Source: an uncultured Eubacteriales bacterium
GTDB lineage: Bacteria > Bacillota > Clostridia > Tissierellales > Peptoniphilaceae
Direction of reading: 5' to 3'
Length of the DNA: 64,000 bases
Assembly: GCA_900539725.1 (NCBI GenBank)
Contig: UQDI01000008.1
Span: 1-64,000, forward strand
Each line of letters begins with the position of its first letter. Position 1 is the first letter of the stretch. Shown piece by piece: positions 25,846 through 35,643 of the stretch. Position numbers and translations under genes: made by a program. Below the pieces are notes generated by a model that was given only the letters and a program-made list of their open reading frames with translations, was not told the DNA's origin and made no database searches.

Positions 25846-26496
25846 ATGACTTATAAAGACGTAGTTCGTGAGCTAAATGCAAATGCAGATGAAAAGTACA
25901 AGGACTTTATAGCTAAACTTGTTCCGACTATCGAGAAAGATACTATCATCGGCGTGCGTATGGGCGACTTAAGACGCTTAGCTCGTGAAATAAAAAAAGA
26001 AGCAAGTCTTGATATATTTAATGGAGCGAAATTTTATTATAGAGAGGAAAAGCTTTTATACGCTCTTTGCATCTTTAAGATGAGCGAGAGCTTTGACGCG
26101 GCTATGAACGCGCTTGATGAGTTTCTTCCGTACATCGATAGCTGGGAAGTAACGGACTTAATAGCAGGTGAAATAATTATTGATGAGAGGCATAGAGAAG
26201 AGGCTTTTCAAAAGGTGCTAAGCTATGTGCATAGCTCTGATGAATACACTATTCGCCTTGGTCTAGTAATAATGAATAAAAAATATAATGACGAGGCTCA
26301 CATAGAAAAAATTCTTGATGCGCTTAAGGCCATAAGCCTGGACGCTTACTATGTCAATATGGCTGCGGCGTGGCTACTTTGTGAGCTATACTTCACCGAC
26401 AAAGCTAAAGTAGATGAATTTTTATTGAGCGAGGCCATTAGCACAGAGATAAAAAATATGACTCGGCAAAAGATACGCGAGTCACTCAAAAAGTAA
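25846..26496 (+). CDS. DNA alkylation repair protein (AlkD-like)
   Basis: A 216-residue all-helical HEAT-repeat protein of the AlkC/AlkD family. The N-terminal GVRMGDLRRLAREIKKE segment, FYYREEKLLYAL and YIDSWEVTDLIAGE are characteristic; AlkD glycosylases remove N3- and N7-alkyl purines. The catalytic Asp and surrounding Trp of this family are probably D139-like in SWEVTDL. Last gene of its operon, followed by a terminator. Some clostridial homologues lack demonstrated glycosylase activity, so the function is by family only. Confidence 0.85.
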   Translation: MTYKDVVRELNANADEKYKDFIAKLVPTIEKDTIIGVRMGDLRRLAREIKKEASLDIFNGAKFYYREEKLLYALCIFKMSESFDAAMNALDEFLPYIDSWEVTDLIAGEIIIDERHREEAFQKVLSYVHSSDEYTIRLGLVIMNKKYNDEAHIEKILDALKAISLDAYYVNMAAAWLLCELYFTDKAKVDEFLLSEAISTEIKNMTRQKIRESLKK

Positions 26497-26505
26497 TACA
26501 CTAAG

Positions 26506-26532
26506 AAAGCCAGAGACTAAACTCTGGCTTTT
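26506..26532. terminator. Bidirectional terminator
   Basis: A 10-bp stem AAAGCCAGAG / CTCTGGCTTT with a 6-nt loop, followed by T residues on the plus strand and, through the A run on the left arm, on the minus strand. It separates the convergent AlkD-like and MltG-domain genes. Confidence 0.85.
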
Positions 26533-26535
26533 ATC

Positions 26536-27159
26536 TTATTTCTTAACTTGTGCGATAATCTTAACGATATCGTCAAGGCTTGCTCCCTTATTAAAAGTGA
26601 ACTTACCTGATTTAAGTTTTGTGTCAAGCTTTAGCTCAACGCACTTGTTAACGAAGTCTGTTGCACTTGATACAACGCCTTGTTGCTCAAGTATCTTACC
26701 TATCTCGCCTGGTAGTGACTTAGCAGGTATATTAACTTCGATAGTTCCACCTGTTTCAGCTGGTTTTTCTTCAGCTGGTTTTTCTTCGGCTGGCTTTTCT
26801 TCGTTTGTGTCTCCTGCAGTCTCTGTAGGCGCTTCTTCAGATGCATTTGCATCTCCTGCTGTCTCTACAGGTGCTTCTTCATCTGATGTTTCAGAATTTC
26901 CTGCAGTTTCTGGAAGCTTTTCGCCATTGTCTTCGTTGCTCGCTTCATTGTTTTGATCACCGTCTATATTTTCAACGACCTTTTTGTCGTCATTATTATT
27001 CTCAATGTTCTTTGTTAGAGTAGAGTTAGCACCGTTGTTCACGAACAAGATGTCAAGTCTCCAGCTGATTATACATACAACAGCTATGATTACTATGAGC
27101 ATAATTATGTAATCAATCGAGTTATACAAAAAGTCTTTAAATTTTTCCCAAAAATTCAT
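26536..27159 (-). CDS. Membrane-anchored protein with MltG/YceG-like C-terminal domain
   Basis: A 207-residue protein with a short cytoplasmic start, one membrane helix (about residues 16-36), a long acidic low-complexity extracellular linker (45-140, rich in E, N, T, A, P) and a C-terminal domain of about 65 residues (INIPAKSLPGEIGKIL-like VNIPAKSLPGEIGKILEQQG). That domain resembles the LysM-like N-terminal part of MltG endolytic transglycosylases. The catalytic MltG domain is absent, so it may bind peptidoglycan without cutting it. The linker holds three EKPAE units encoded by 15-bp repeats. AGAGGTG precedes the start. Confidence 0.7.
   Translation of the reverse strand: MNFWEKFKDFLYNSIDYIIMLIVIIAVVCIISWRLDILFVNNGANSTLTKNIENNNDDKKVVENIDGDQNNEASNEDNGEKLPETAGNSETSDEEAPVETAGDANASEEAPTETAGDTNEEKPAEEKPAEEKPAETGGTIEVNIPAKSLPGEIGKILEQQGVVSSATDFVNKCVELKLDTKLKSGKFTFNKGASLDDIVKIIAQVKK
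26755..26799 (-). repeat. Three 15-bp tandem repeats in the surface-protein linker
   Basis: TTCAGCTGGTTTTTC (plus-strand reading) is present twice exactly and a third time with two changes. On the minus strand it encodes EKPAE three times. Longer ETAGD/EEAP protein repeats are adjacent. Copy number could vary between strains. Confidence 0.85.
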
Positions 27160-27205
27160 TATTACACCTCTTATTTTGAAACTTTCTTTTTTTTATACTT
27201 TGTAT

Positions 27206-27218
27206 TATAATTATATCA
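27206..27218. promoter_or_regulatory. Overlapping divergent -10 elements
   Basis: On the plus strand TATAAT (27206-27211, after TGTAT) can serve the pseudouridine synthase gene. On the minus strand TGATATAAT (27218 down to 27210) can serve the MltG-domain gene. The two elements share bases, so the promoters probably compete. Confidence 0.6.
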
Positions 27219-27248
27219 TATATTATAGCAAAATAAAAGGTGAAAATG

Positions 27249-28202
27249 ATGAAAGAGATAAAAATTAATGAAAATGATAATGATCAAAGACTAGATCGCT
27301 TCCTTGTGAAATTTTTTCCAAACGCGACGAAGTCCTTCCTCATGAAGATGCTTAGAAAGAAAAATATAGTTTTGAATGGCAAAAAGGCGAGTGGTGACGA
27401 GAGGGTCATGACAGGTGACGTGATAAAAGTATTTTTCTCAGACGAGACTTTCGAGAAATTTACCGAGGCGCCAAAGAAGTTTAACCCAAACATCATTGAC
27501 TTGAATATAGTTTATGAAGATGAAAACATCGCCATCATCGATAAAGATGAGGGTGTATTAAGTCACGCGACTAAGGATGGCTTTGAGAAAAACGTTGTCG
27601 ATAGCTTTATAAAGTATCTCATCGACAAAAAAGAATTCTCTCCTCGTAATGAAAATACTTTTAGACCCGCCCTTGCCAATAGGCTTGACAGGAACACTAA
27701 GGGTCTTTTGATTGGCTGCAAAAACTACGAAGCACTTAAAGAGATGACTAAGCTTATCAAAGATAGAAAGATTAATAAGTATTACAAAACAATAGTCAAA
27801 GGAAAATTTGATGTTGACGAAACTTTTGAAGTGAATTACGAAAAGAACGAGAAGAAGAATATGATGAAGCTCTCTGATGATGGCGCTGAGATGATCACGC
27901 ACTTTAAGACCATAGCGATGAAAAATAATTTTACTGAGCTTGAGGTGCTTTTGCTAACTGGCAAGACTCATCAAATACGTTTCCATCTAAAAACGCTTAA
28001 GCACCCGATTGTAGGTGACAGGAAGTATGGCGATGCGGCGCTTAATGCAAGGCTCGCGCATATAATTAACAATCAGCTTTTGTACTCATACAAAATCGCT
28101 TTTCCAGAGCTAGATGGTTTCTTTAGCTATTTATCTAATAAAGATTTCTATGCTAATAGCTGGAGTGCTTATGATAAGGTTAAGGAGGTCTTGTTCAAAT
28201 GA
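27249..28202 (+). CDS. RluA-family pseudouridine synthase
   Basis: A protein of 317 residues (start 27249, after AAAGGTG; ATG 27246 and GTG 27240 are alternatives). The N-terminal S4 RNA-binding domain (about 1-75; QRLDRFLVKFFPNATKSFL) is followed by the synthase domain with the catalytic motif ANRLDRNTKGLLIG (D of RLDR) and GKTHQIRFHLKTLKHPIVGDRKYG. It isomerises uridine in 23S rRNA, probably as RluC or RluD, and the exact sites cannot be told. The 3' end overlaps addB by 4 nt. Confidence 0.92.
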   Translation: MKEIKINENDNDQRLDRFLVKFFPNATKSFLMKMLRKKNIVLNGKKASGDERVMTGDVIKVFFSDETFEKFTEAPKKFNPNIIDLNIVYEDENIAIIDKDEGVLSHATKDGFEKNVVDSFIKYLIDKKEFSPRNENTFRPALANRLDRNTKGLLIGCKNYEALKEMTKLIKDRKINKYYKTIVKGKFDVDETFEVNYEKNEKKNMMKLSDDGAEMITHFKTIAMKNNFTELEVLLLTGKTHQIRFHLKTLKHPIVGDRKYGDAALNARLAHIINNQLLYSYKIAFPELDGFFSYLSNKDFYANSWSAYDKVKEVLFK

Positions 28203-30622
28203 TAAGTGTTTATGAAACGAAGAAAGACGCAAAAAATTTATTTAGCGCGATAGCAATGGATGAGGGCGGCAAAACTATTATTATAACTAAAAATACTGAG
28301 TACAAGGACTTCATAGTGCAAGAGGGACTAAAGAGCCTTGGCGCGCTTGTAAACACAAGTGTTTTAAGTATAGATGACTTTTATTTAAGAGAGGCAAAGG
28401 GCAATTACAAATTTCTATCTGAGCTTAGTATGCGCCTTATCATTAAGCAAGTGATTGAGATGAACAAAGGCGAGATGCCGTTTTTAAATTATCCATCGTA
28501 TATGGATTTGATCTTTGAAGCAATTAAGGACGCAAACGCTAATGATATTGACTTATTAGAAAAGGGCGGCGAGTACAAGAAGATTTACGAGGACTACGAA
28601 GTGCTTCTTAAGAAGGGCGGCTACCTTGGCATGAATGAAGGCGTTGAGCTTGATGACTTAAAAATAAAAGAAGCGGATGCAATATATTTTATCGGCTTTA
28701 ACGAGATGAATAAAAAGTTAGTCCACTTAATTGAGATGGCAAAGAGCTTTGATAAAAATGTAAAAATTTTTATCGAAGAGGATTTTGCTTCAGACGAGCT
28801 AGTGACTTACTTAAAAGAAAATGCAAATGAAGTTCATCTTGATGATGAAGGTGACAGTCATTTTGGAAAAATTTCGAAAAATTTATTTAGTGAAGAGATT
28901 ACCAATACAGCTGGAATAAATTTTGTACGAGCGGACTCAATAGAGGCCGAGCTTGACTATGCCTTGACTGATATTAAGGAAAAGGTACTCAAGGACGGCT
29001 ACGCTTATGCTGATGTTCTTATCTACATTATGGATAAATCAGAGGAGAGGGCTTTAATGGATATGCTAGGCGCCTACGAGATACCCGTGAACAAGAACAG
29101 TGTATTTCACTTAAGGGACCTAGTTTGGCAAGATAAATTATTGTCTGATATAGCTGCGAGCGAATGCCATATGCCGAGCGAAAGCTATATGACGGGCGAA
29201 TCGATTTTTGAACTGATTAATACTTATACGAGTGATGAAATGCTCTTAGATAAGTTTGAAACAATAATCACCGCAATCGAAGATATCTATGGCAAGGCCA
29301 TTAGCAAAGAGAAGTGGATCGAGCTACTCAAATTAGCCTTCAAATATGAAGTTTATAGAGAAAAGGATAGACTTCCTTTTGGCGTATCCATATACTCAGC
29401 TGACTTTGATACGCTAAGGCGATACAAATTAATCTACATAATCGGCATGAACATGGATAGCTTTCCTAAGAGCATGAGCGAAAACTTTTTGCTTGATAAT
29501 ATTTACGCAGAGACTGGCTTTGACAAGAAAGAAAAAATGTCGAGGCTATCGAAGAACTTGATGAAAAAACTTTTTAAGGCAGCTGAAGAAAAAATCACTA
29601 TGACTTACTCGGCAAGAACAAGTTCGGACGCGGATCAAGGTGCCTCATCCTTCTTTAATGAGTTTCATATTGACGAGTGGATAAGTGTGAAGAGCCTTGG
29701 AGCTATCGAGAAGAGCGCCTCACTTGCGACGAGCGATGAACAAAAGAAATTCATTAGCGCTTACAAAAATATTGGCCCAGCGAAGTTTGTTAACTACGAC
29801 GAAATCAATAAGCTAAGGGCAGGGGGCGTTATCTCGAAGTATAATGGCAAGCTCGAGAGCTACTCAGCCATGAGCGTGGTGGATGATTTTGTGAAAAACA
29901 AATTAACTGTATCGTTTTTAGAGACTTTCAAGACCTGTCCATATGCGGCGCTCCTTGGCTATATCTATGGCATAGAGCCTGCTGAAGTCGATATGAAGGC
30001 GAGAAACATCGGGACTTACATGCATAAGGTTTTGGAGCTTTACTACAGAAACTTTATCGGGAAAAAGGTCATCTATGACGAGGCTCTTTTAGTGAGGACC
30101 ATGGATATGATTAAGAAAACTAATGAATACGCCGATGTTTATGGCTTTGAACTTGAAAATATCGAGAGCTATATCAAGGACTTTATCGTCTTTGATGAAG
30201 AGCGAATGAAAAATTCAAATTACATCGTAAAAGAAGTAGAAAAGATGATCACTATTGACGTGGACGGTCATAAGATTAAGGGCAAGATTGATAGGGTCGA
30301 TGAGGATACTTTGTCTGGCAAGCTCCTTGTCCTTGACTACAAAAAGAGCAATTACATCAACAAAGATAGTCTTCAGCTATCGGCCTATGCCCTCTACTAT
30401 AAACATAGCGGCGTAGACATTGACGCTGCCTTCATTACTATGACTAAGCTTAATGGCAAGCTTGATATTAAAAAGACTGATGCCGATGCATGTGAAGAGG
30501 ATATAAGGTCTTTAATAGAAAAGCTTAAGACTTATAGCTTTAATATCATTGACGAGGCAAGTAAAGAAAAATGCCTAGCCTTTTGTGATTATAGATGCAT
30601 GTGCAAGAAGGGGAGAGAGTAA
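28199..30622 (+). CDS. addB: ATP-dependent nuclease subunit B (AddB/RexB-like)
   Basis: An 807-residue protein, shorter than B. subtilis AddB (about 1,160), but with the right architecture: an inactive helicase-like N-terminal part and a C-terminal PD-(D/E)xK nuclease (IKGKIDRVDEDTLSGKLLVLDYKKSN). Four cysteines that could hold an iron-sulfur cluster are visible: TCPYAALL and, near the end, CLAFCDYRCMC. Walker A is absent or degenerate. It works with AddA in double-strand-break processing. It overlaps the pseudouridine synthase gene by 4 nt, and its stop codon overlaps the addA start. Confidence 0.85.
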   Translation: MISVYETKKDAKNLFSAIAMDEGGKTIIITKNTEYKDFIVQEGLKSLGALVNTSVLSIDDFYLREAKGNYKFLSELSMRLIIKQVIEMNKGEMPFLNYPSYMDLIFEAIKDANANDIDLLEKGGEYKKIYEDYEVLLKKGGYLGMNEGVELDDLKIKEADAIYFIGFNEMNKKLVHLIEMAKSFDKNVKIFIEEDFASDELVTYLKENANEVHLDDEGDSHFGKISKNLFSEEITNTAGINFVRADSIEAELDYALTDIKEKVLKDGYAYADVLIYIMDKSEERALMDMLGAYEIPVNKNSVFHLRDLVWQDKLLSDIAASECHMPSESYMTGESIFELINTYTSDEMLLDKFETIITAIEDIYGKAISKEKWIELLKLAFKYEVYREKDRLPFGVSIYSADFDTLRRYKLIYIIGMNMDSFPKSMSENFLLDNIYAETGFDKKEKMSRLSKNLMKKLFKAAEEKITMTYSARTSSDADQGASSFFNEFHIDEWISVKSLGAIEKSASLATSDEQKKFISAYKNIGPAKFVNYDEINKLRAGGVISKYNGKLESYSAMSVVDDFVKNKLTVSFLETFKTCPYAALLGYIYGIEPAEVDMKARNIGTYMHKVLELYYRNFIGKKVIYDEALLVRTMDMIKKTNEYADVYGFELENIESYIKDFIVFDEERMKNSNYIVKEVEKMITIDVDGHKIKGKIDRVDEDTLSGKLLVLDYKKSNYINKDSLQLSAYALYYKHSGVDIDAAFITMTKLNGKLDIKKTDADACEEDIRSLIEKLKTYSFNIIDEASKEKCLAFCDYRCMCKKGRE

Positions 30623-33549
30623 TGAACTTAAATGAAAAGCAGCAATTAGCAGTCGATACAATAGATAAAAACGTTTTGCTCGACGCCTCGGCCGGCACTG
30701 GTAAGACCACTGTCCTTGTCAATAGATTTGTAAATATCTTGGACAAGGGTGACTTTTCACGCATAAGGCCTGACGAAGTGCTTTCGTCGATAGTTGCCAT
30801 TACATTTACAAAGAAGGCAAGTAACGAGCTTAAGGAGAGGGTAGCAAAGCTTATCTACGAGAGGGCAAAGACTGATGAGAGCTTCAAGAGCTACTACAAT
30901 AATATGCCTGTCGCAAATGTTTCGACCGTTCATCAATTTGCCTTCAAGATGCTGAAAGCTTTTCCTTTACTTGCAAATATCGATCCGCGCGCGAAAGTCA
31001 TTGAAGAGGACGAAGCGGATGAGCTACTTGATAGAGCAGTGAGAGAGGCGCTTGATGAAAAAAATTACGAAGAGCTATTCAAGGCACTTGATAAGAACTA
31101 CGACGATAATTTTCTTAATAGCTTTAAGAGCATAATTAATAAGACTAGGGGCATGGACATTGCTGAGCTGCGCTCAAACACTTTGAATTATGTAGGCTCT
31201 ATATATGACGAAGATAGTATAAGAACTGCTCTTAGTAAGATGTGTGATGCCATTAATGAAGTGAGCGATGATTTAAAAGAAAATTCAAAGCTATATGGCG
31301 TTATCGATAAACATAAAGACGCTATAGATAGCTTAAGCGCAATGCCTATAGAGCAGCTTGATTTAAATCTGCTTAATGACTTTGCTTATAATATCGGAGT
31401 AAACGCAAAAAAGAAAGATTATTACGACGCCATCATAGAAAGTGCTTCTTATGTACTTAAAGCGCTTGAAGTCACTATGCTTAGCCGCTACGAAGACTTC
31501 TTCACTCTATTAGAAAGCGCTCACAATAAGTACAAGAGCTTTAAAGAGAAGGAGGCGGCACTTGACTTTAACGATTTAGAGATTCTTTTTAGGGACCTTC
31601 TTAAGCGCGATGAAGTACGCGAGACGCTTCAAAATAAGCTTAGCTACATCATGGTCGATGAGTTTCAAGATACATCGCCAATACAAAAGGAAATTTATTA
31701 TCTGCTTAACGAGGCGCTTGGCGGAGACAGGCTCTTCGTCGTTGGTGACTTCAAGCAGTCAATCTACGCATTTAGAGGCGCGGACGTAAGTCTATATCGG
31801 TCAGTTAAGGAAGACTTTTTAAATGATACTAGGTCCACTGCCATAAGCATGAACGAAAATTATAGGACTGGCGAAAAAATTATTTCAAGCGTGAATAAAC
31901 TTTTTGCGGACGAGATACATGACTACGAAGATTTAATTTTTAAGGGCGATATTAATAATAGTGAAGTAATAAGCATCAAATACATTGAGAAAAACGATAG
32001 AGATTTAGAGGGGGCTGCCATTGCCAATAAAATTATGGATTTGCATGCGCAAGGCACTAACTTTGGCGACATAGTTATCTTGGTGCGCGCCAATAGAGAC
32101 TCGGCTGCCATAGAAAAGGCGATAAAGAGGTCGAAGGTGCCTGTATATAACACGGCGAACAAGGCACTGAACGAGCGAGACGAAATGGAAGACATATATA
32201 ACTTTATTCATTATCTTAGATATGAGGACGAACTATCATTAATTGGCCTGCTTAGATCAAACTTTTATGCTATCGATGACGACGAAATATTTTTAGCGAA
32301 GGATAGGGATGGCTTTAAATATTACAAGGAAGAGCTAGATAAATATATTAAGATGAAGGACGAGCAAAGGCTTGATGAGGTATTAAAAGCCTTCTTCGAT
32401 GAAACTCATTATATTGAGAAGCTGCTTATAAGGAAGAGAGGTGCGCAAAGCTACACCAATGTCCGCAGCTTTTTAGATAGGATAAGCGCTTACTATGAGA
32501 TGGGCGAAACGAATTTTGAAACTCTAGCAGATAAGCTTCTTCTACTACGCGAGAAAGGCGCAGCAGAGCCGTCATACATCAGCGAAAGAGATGATATAGT
32601 AAGGATCATGACCATACACAAGGCAAAGGGACTTGAAGCGAAGGTCGTTATCTGCGCGCAAATGGCTTTTAAAAGATCTGCTGATCCTAGTTTTGCAAGA
32701 CTTGCTGATGATAAAATCTTCTTAAGATTTAAAGAGCTTAACTCGAATTTCAAAGAGGCACAGGAGAATGACAAGGACCTATATGAAGAAGAAAAGATAA
32801 GAAACCTATATGTAATGCTAACGAGAGCGAAAGAGCAGCTCATCGTTTATAAGACTGGCGGCAAGAGCGGTTTTATTCCATATATAGATAAGCTCGATGC
32901 GATAAGTGAAGAGCCTGACTTTAATGAAAGAGAATTAGATATAGATGAAGAAGAAATTTCTGTGAGTGATGAGGACCTTATTACGAGGGAAGAGATTAAG
33001 TGGAAGAGCCCATATGCGCCGCTGCCATCGAGTGCTGCCTACGCATATGACTTCGGGGCAAACACATTCAAGGTATATGACGATGAGCGCGACATTATCG
33101 AAGGAGCTAGTAGTGATAATAAAAATCTTGGCTCCGCGGCTCACAGATTTTGTGAGGCGTATGAGGGCAAGGACTTTGGCGAAGTCTTAAGAGAGACGGC
33201 ACAGTGCTATAAGCTTAGCGAAAAGCAAAGGGAAGTCTTAATGATATGCGCGAAAAACTATGAAAAGTTTTACAAAACAGTTACAAATGCCAAAACATAT
33301 AAAGAATTCGAGTATTATTATACTAAAGATGATATAATATACACAGGAGTTATTGATAGAGTGGATGTATACGATGACCACGCCCTAATAATCGACTACA
33401 AAGTTACTAGCCTTGACGAGACAAGTGCCAAGAGTATATACGCTACACAGATGGCCATGTATATGGAGGCCGCGAGGACGATATTCAAAAAAGAGGCGAG
33501 GGCGAAGTTATTCCTTCTATCAAGAGATAAATTAATCGATATGGAGTAG
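30622..33549 (+). CDS. addA: ATP-dependent helicase/nuclease subunit A (AddA)
   Basis: A 975-residue UvrD/PcrA-like superfamily 1 helicase with a nuclease tail. Walker A is LDASAGTGKTTVLVNRF (residues about 21-37), Walker B is YIMVDEFQDTSPIQ, and further motifs FVVGDFKQSIYAFRGAD, IMTIHKAKGLEAKVVI and NLYVMLTRAKEQL are intact. The C-terminal nuclease part has YTGVIDRVDVYDDHALIIDYKV. With AddB it resects DNA ends for RecA loading. Start at ATG 30622, in TAATG on the addB stop. A two-component system begins 6 bases after its stop. Confidence 0.95.
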   Translation: MNLNEKQQLAVDTIDKNVLLDASAGTGKTTVLVNRFVNILDKGDFSRIRPDEVLSSIVAITFTKKASNELKERVAKLIYERAKTDESFKSYYNNMPVANVSTVHQFAFKMLKAFPLLANIDPRAKVIEEDEADELLDRAVREALDEKNYEELFKALDKNYDDNFLNSFKSIINKTRGMDIAELRSNTLNYVGSIYDEDSIRTALSKMCDAINEVSDDLKENSKLYGVIDKHKDAIDSLSAMPIEQLDLNLLNDFAYNIGVNAKKKDYYDAIIESASYVLKALEVTMLSRYEDFFTLLESAHNKYKSFKEKEAALDFNDLEILFRDLLKRDEVRETLQNKLSYIMVDEFQDTSPIQKEIYYLLNEALGGDRLFVVGDFKQSIYAFRGADVSLYRSVKEDFLNDTRSTAISMNENYRTGEKIISSVNKLFADEIHDYEDLIFKGDINNSEVISIKYIEKNDRDLEGAAIANKIMDLHAQGTNFGDIVILVRANRDSAAIEKAIKRSKVPVYNTANKALNERDEMEDIYNFIHYLRYEDELSLIGLLRSNFYAIDDDEIFLAKDRDGFKYYKEELDKYIKMKDEQRLDEVLKAFFDETHYIEKLLIRKRGAQSYTNVRSFLDRISAYYEMGETNFETLADKLLLLREKGAAEPSYISERDDIVRIMTIHKAKGLEAKVVICAQMAFKRSADPSFARLADDKIFLRFKELNSNFKEAQENDKDLYEEEKIRNLYVMLTRAKEQLIVYKTGGKSGFIPYIDKLDAISEEPDFNERELDIDEEEISVSDEDLITREEIKWKSPYAPLPSSAAYAYDFGANTFKVYDDERDIIEGASSDNKNLGSAAHRFCEAYEGKDFGEVLRETAQCYKLSEKQREVLMICAKNYEKFYKTVTNAKTYKEFEYYYTKDDIIYTGVIDRVDVYDDHALIIDYKVTSLDETSAKSIYATQMAMYMEAARTIFKKEARAKLFLLSRDKLIDME

Positions 33550-33554
33550 ATTAT

Positions 33555-34247
33555 ATGAGTTACAGAGTACTTTTAGTCGAAGACGAAGCGGCTATAAGAA
33601 AGTTTGTTAAGATAAATTTAGAGAAGGAGGGCTACCTTGTCAGTGATTTTCCGAGCGCTGAGGCGGCACTTGAGGCGTGCAAAACTCAAAGCTTTGAGAT
33701 AGCAGTCCTTGATATAATGCTTGAGAAGATGGATGGAGTCACGCTACTTAAGATACTTAGGGAAGTTTATCCACACATGGCCATCATCATGCTGACTGCA
33801 AAGAGCGAGGACATTGACAAGATAAACGCCTTTGAATCGGGCGCCGATGATTACTTGTCAAAGCCATTCAACCCGAAAGAACTTATTTTAAGGATCAAGT
33901 CCATTAGCAGAAGACTTATCACAGACAATAAGAGGGAAGAGAATGAAATCGTTCTTGGCAAGTTTAGAATTGATCTTAACTTAAAAGATTTTTATCTTGA
34001 TGGCAATTTAATTGAGCTAACACCAACTGAGTTCGGCATAATTAAGTATCTGATTGAAAATGCAAATACGCTTGTGAAGAGAAAGGACATAGTCAAAACA
34101 GTTTGGGGCTACGACTACCTAATGGATACTAAGCTTGTCGACGTCAATATATCTAGACTTAGAAAGAAGATAGAGAAGGATCCATCAAATCCTGAACATT
34201 TAAAAACTATTTGGGGAGAGGGATTTACGTTTGAGTACAAAGAATAG
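33555..34247 (+). CDS. OmpR-family response regulator
   Basis: A 230-residue transcription regulator. The receiver domain has the acidic pair ED (10-11), phospho-acceptor D53 (VLDIML), T81 and K103 (YLSKPF). The winged-helix output domain (from about 130) ends VDVNISRLRKKIEKDPSNPEHLKTIWGEGF. It pairs with the histidine kinase whose TTG start overlaps its last 17 bases. It directly follows addA. The closest relatives could be PhoP/WalR-like regulators, but the target genes are unknown. Confidence 0.93.
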   Translation: MSYRVLLVEDEAAIRKFVKINLEKEGYLVSDFPSAEAALEACKTQSFEIAVLDIMLEKMDGVTLLKILREVYPHMAIIMLTAKSEDIDKINAFESGADDYLSKPFNPKELILRIKSISRRLITDNKREENEIVLGKFRIDLNLKDFYLDGNLIELTPTEFGIIKYLIENANTLVKRKDIVKTVWGYDYLMDTKLVDVNISRLRKKIEKDPSNPEHLKTIWGEGFTFEYKE

Positions 34248-35643
34248 CTTGAAGAAGAGCTTGATGCAAAACTTCATCTTGCTTGTCTTTATCTCGCTTG
34301 TGCTGATAAATATATTCTCGTCATATATGTTCAAGAGATTTTACTATAAGCAAACCATAAAGAATGCGAAGGACACTTTGGATATGTATGTGGACTACGA
34401 CAAGAAGTTTTATGGCTTTACAAGCAATGAGAAGATAAAGGAAGCGATTAACCAGCATCCAAACCTCTTCTACAACAACATCGATCAAAGGCTCGAGATC
34501 TTGGATACAGATGGCACGGTACTATTTGACTCAGAGGGTTATAAATACACTGCCGTTCCAGAGATTGATTCTATTATTAACAATGGCAGTGCGACATGGA
34601 TAGGACGTGACTCAGCTAGCGGCGAGAGGGTTCTAACTGTCAGTACGGCTGTCAAGCATAATGAGGAGCCTATATATTATTTAAGATTATTTTTCGGCTT
34701 AGGGCAAGTTGATGATTTTACTAGTAAACTATCTATCATCATAGCGGCAATAAGCCTTTTAGTCTTGTTTTTATGTATTATTATTTCTAATTTTATAAGT
34801 GATTCTATCGTTAATCCAATTAAGTATTTAACAAGGATAGCTAGGCGCATGTCTAAGGGCAATTACAAGGAAAAGTCCAAGCTTGATCTAAAAAATGAAA
34901 TAGGTGAGCTATCAAACGCAATGAACACGCTATCAGACGAGATTATCAAGCATGACGAGCTAAAAAATGAGTTCATCGCAAATATCTCTCATGAGCTAAG
35001 AACGCCGCTTACATCATTAACCGGCTGGGCATATACGCTTAAAGACGGTGACCTCGATGAAGAGACTACTGAGCTTGCTCATGATATTTTGATTAGCGAG
35101 AGCGAAAGACTTAGCTCATTACTAGAAGAGTTACTTGATTTTTCAAGACTTATCTCAGGAAAGATCTCACTTAATAAAGATTATTTCGATTTAAAAATCT
35201 GTGTTGAGAACATTACTAAGCAAGTATTTCCAAAGCTTGAGAAGAACAAGGAAAGGATCGAACTTAATGTATCTGACGCCTCCTACATTTATTATGGCGA
35301 TGAAAATAGAATTAAGCAGGTCATGATCAATCTTCTTGATAATGCAGTTAAGTTCAATAAAGAGCATGGTCTTATCACCATAAATCTATATCAAGATAAG
35401 GATAATTTCTTTATCGAGGTCATAGATGAAGGCGTCGGTATAGATGATGACGAGATTAAATATATTTTCGAAAAGTTTTATGCAGGCAAAAAATCTAAGT
35501 CACATACGGGCGTTGGCCTTGCCATAGTCAAGGAGATAGTGGAGCTTCATAAAGGAAGCGTGGGCGTTGAGTCAAAGCCAGGCGAAGGTACTAAGTTTAT
35601 TGTAAGGCTAACTAAGGAGATTAAAGATGAAAAAGATTCTTAG
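34231..35643 (+). CDS. Sensor histidine kinase
   Basis: A 470-residue membrane kinase with two transmembrane helices (about 15-35 and 167-189), a ~130-residue extracellular sensing loop, a HAMP segment (about 190-240), the phospho-acceptor H254 (IANISHELRTPLTSL) and an ATPase domain (NLLDNAVKFNK, VIDEGVGID, GVGLAIVKEI). The start is TTG 34231, eight bases after GGGGAGAGGG. It overlaps the response regulator by 17 nt and the lipoprotein gene by 17 nt, so the three are coupled. Confidence 0.93.
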   Translation: MSTKNSLKKSLMQNFILLVFISLVLINIFSSYMFKRFYYKQTIKNAKDTLDMYVDYDKKFYGFTSNEKIKEAINQHPNLFYNNIDQRLEILDTDGTVLFDSEGYKYTAVPEIDSIINNGSATWIGRDSASGERVLTVSTAVKHNEEPIYYLRLFFGLGQVDDFTSKLSIIIAAISLLVLFLCIIISNFISDSIVNPIKYLTRIARRMSKGNYKEKSKLDLKNEIGELSNAMNTLSDEIIKHDELKNEFIANISHELRTPLTSLTGWAYTLKDGDLDEETTELAHDILISESERLSSLLEELLDFSRLISGKISLNKDYFDLKICVENITKQVFPKLEKNKERIELNVSDASYIYYGDENRIKQVMINLLDNAVKFNKEHGLITINLYQDKDNFFIEVIDEGVGIDDDEIKYIFEKFYAGKKSKSHTGVGLAIVKEIVELHKGSVGVESKPGEGTKFIVRLTKEIKDEKDS

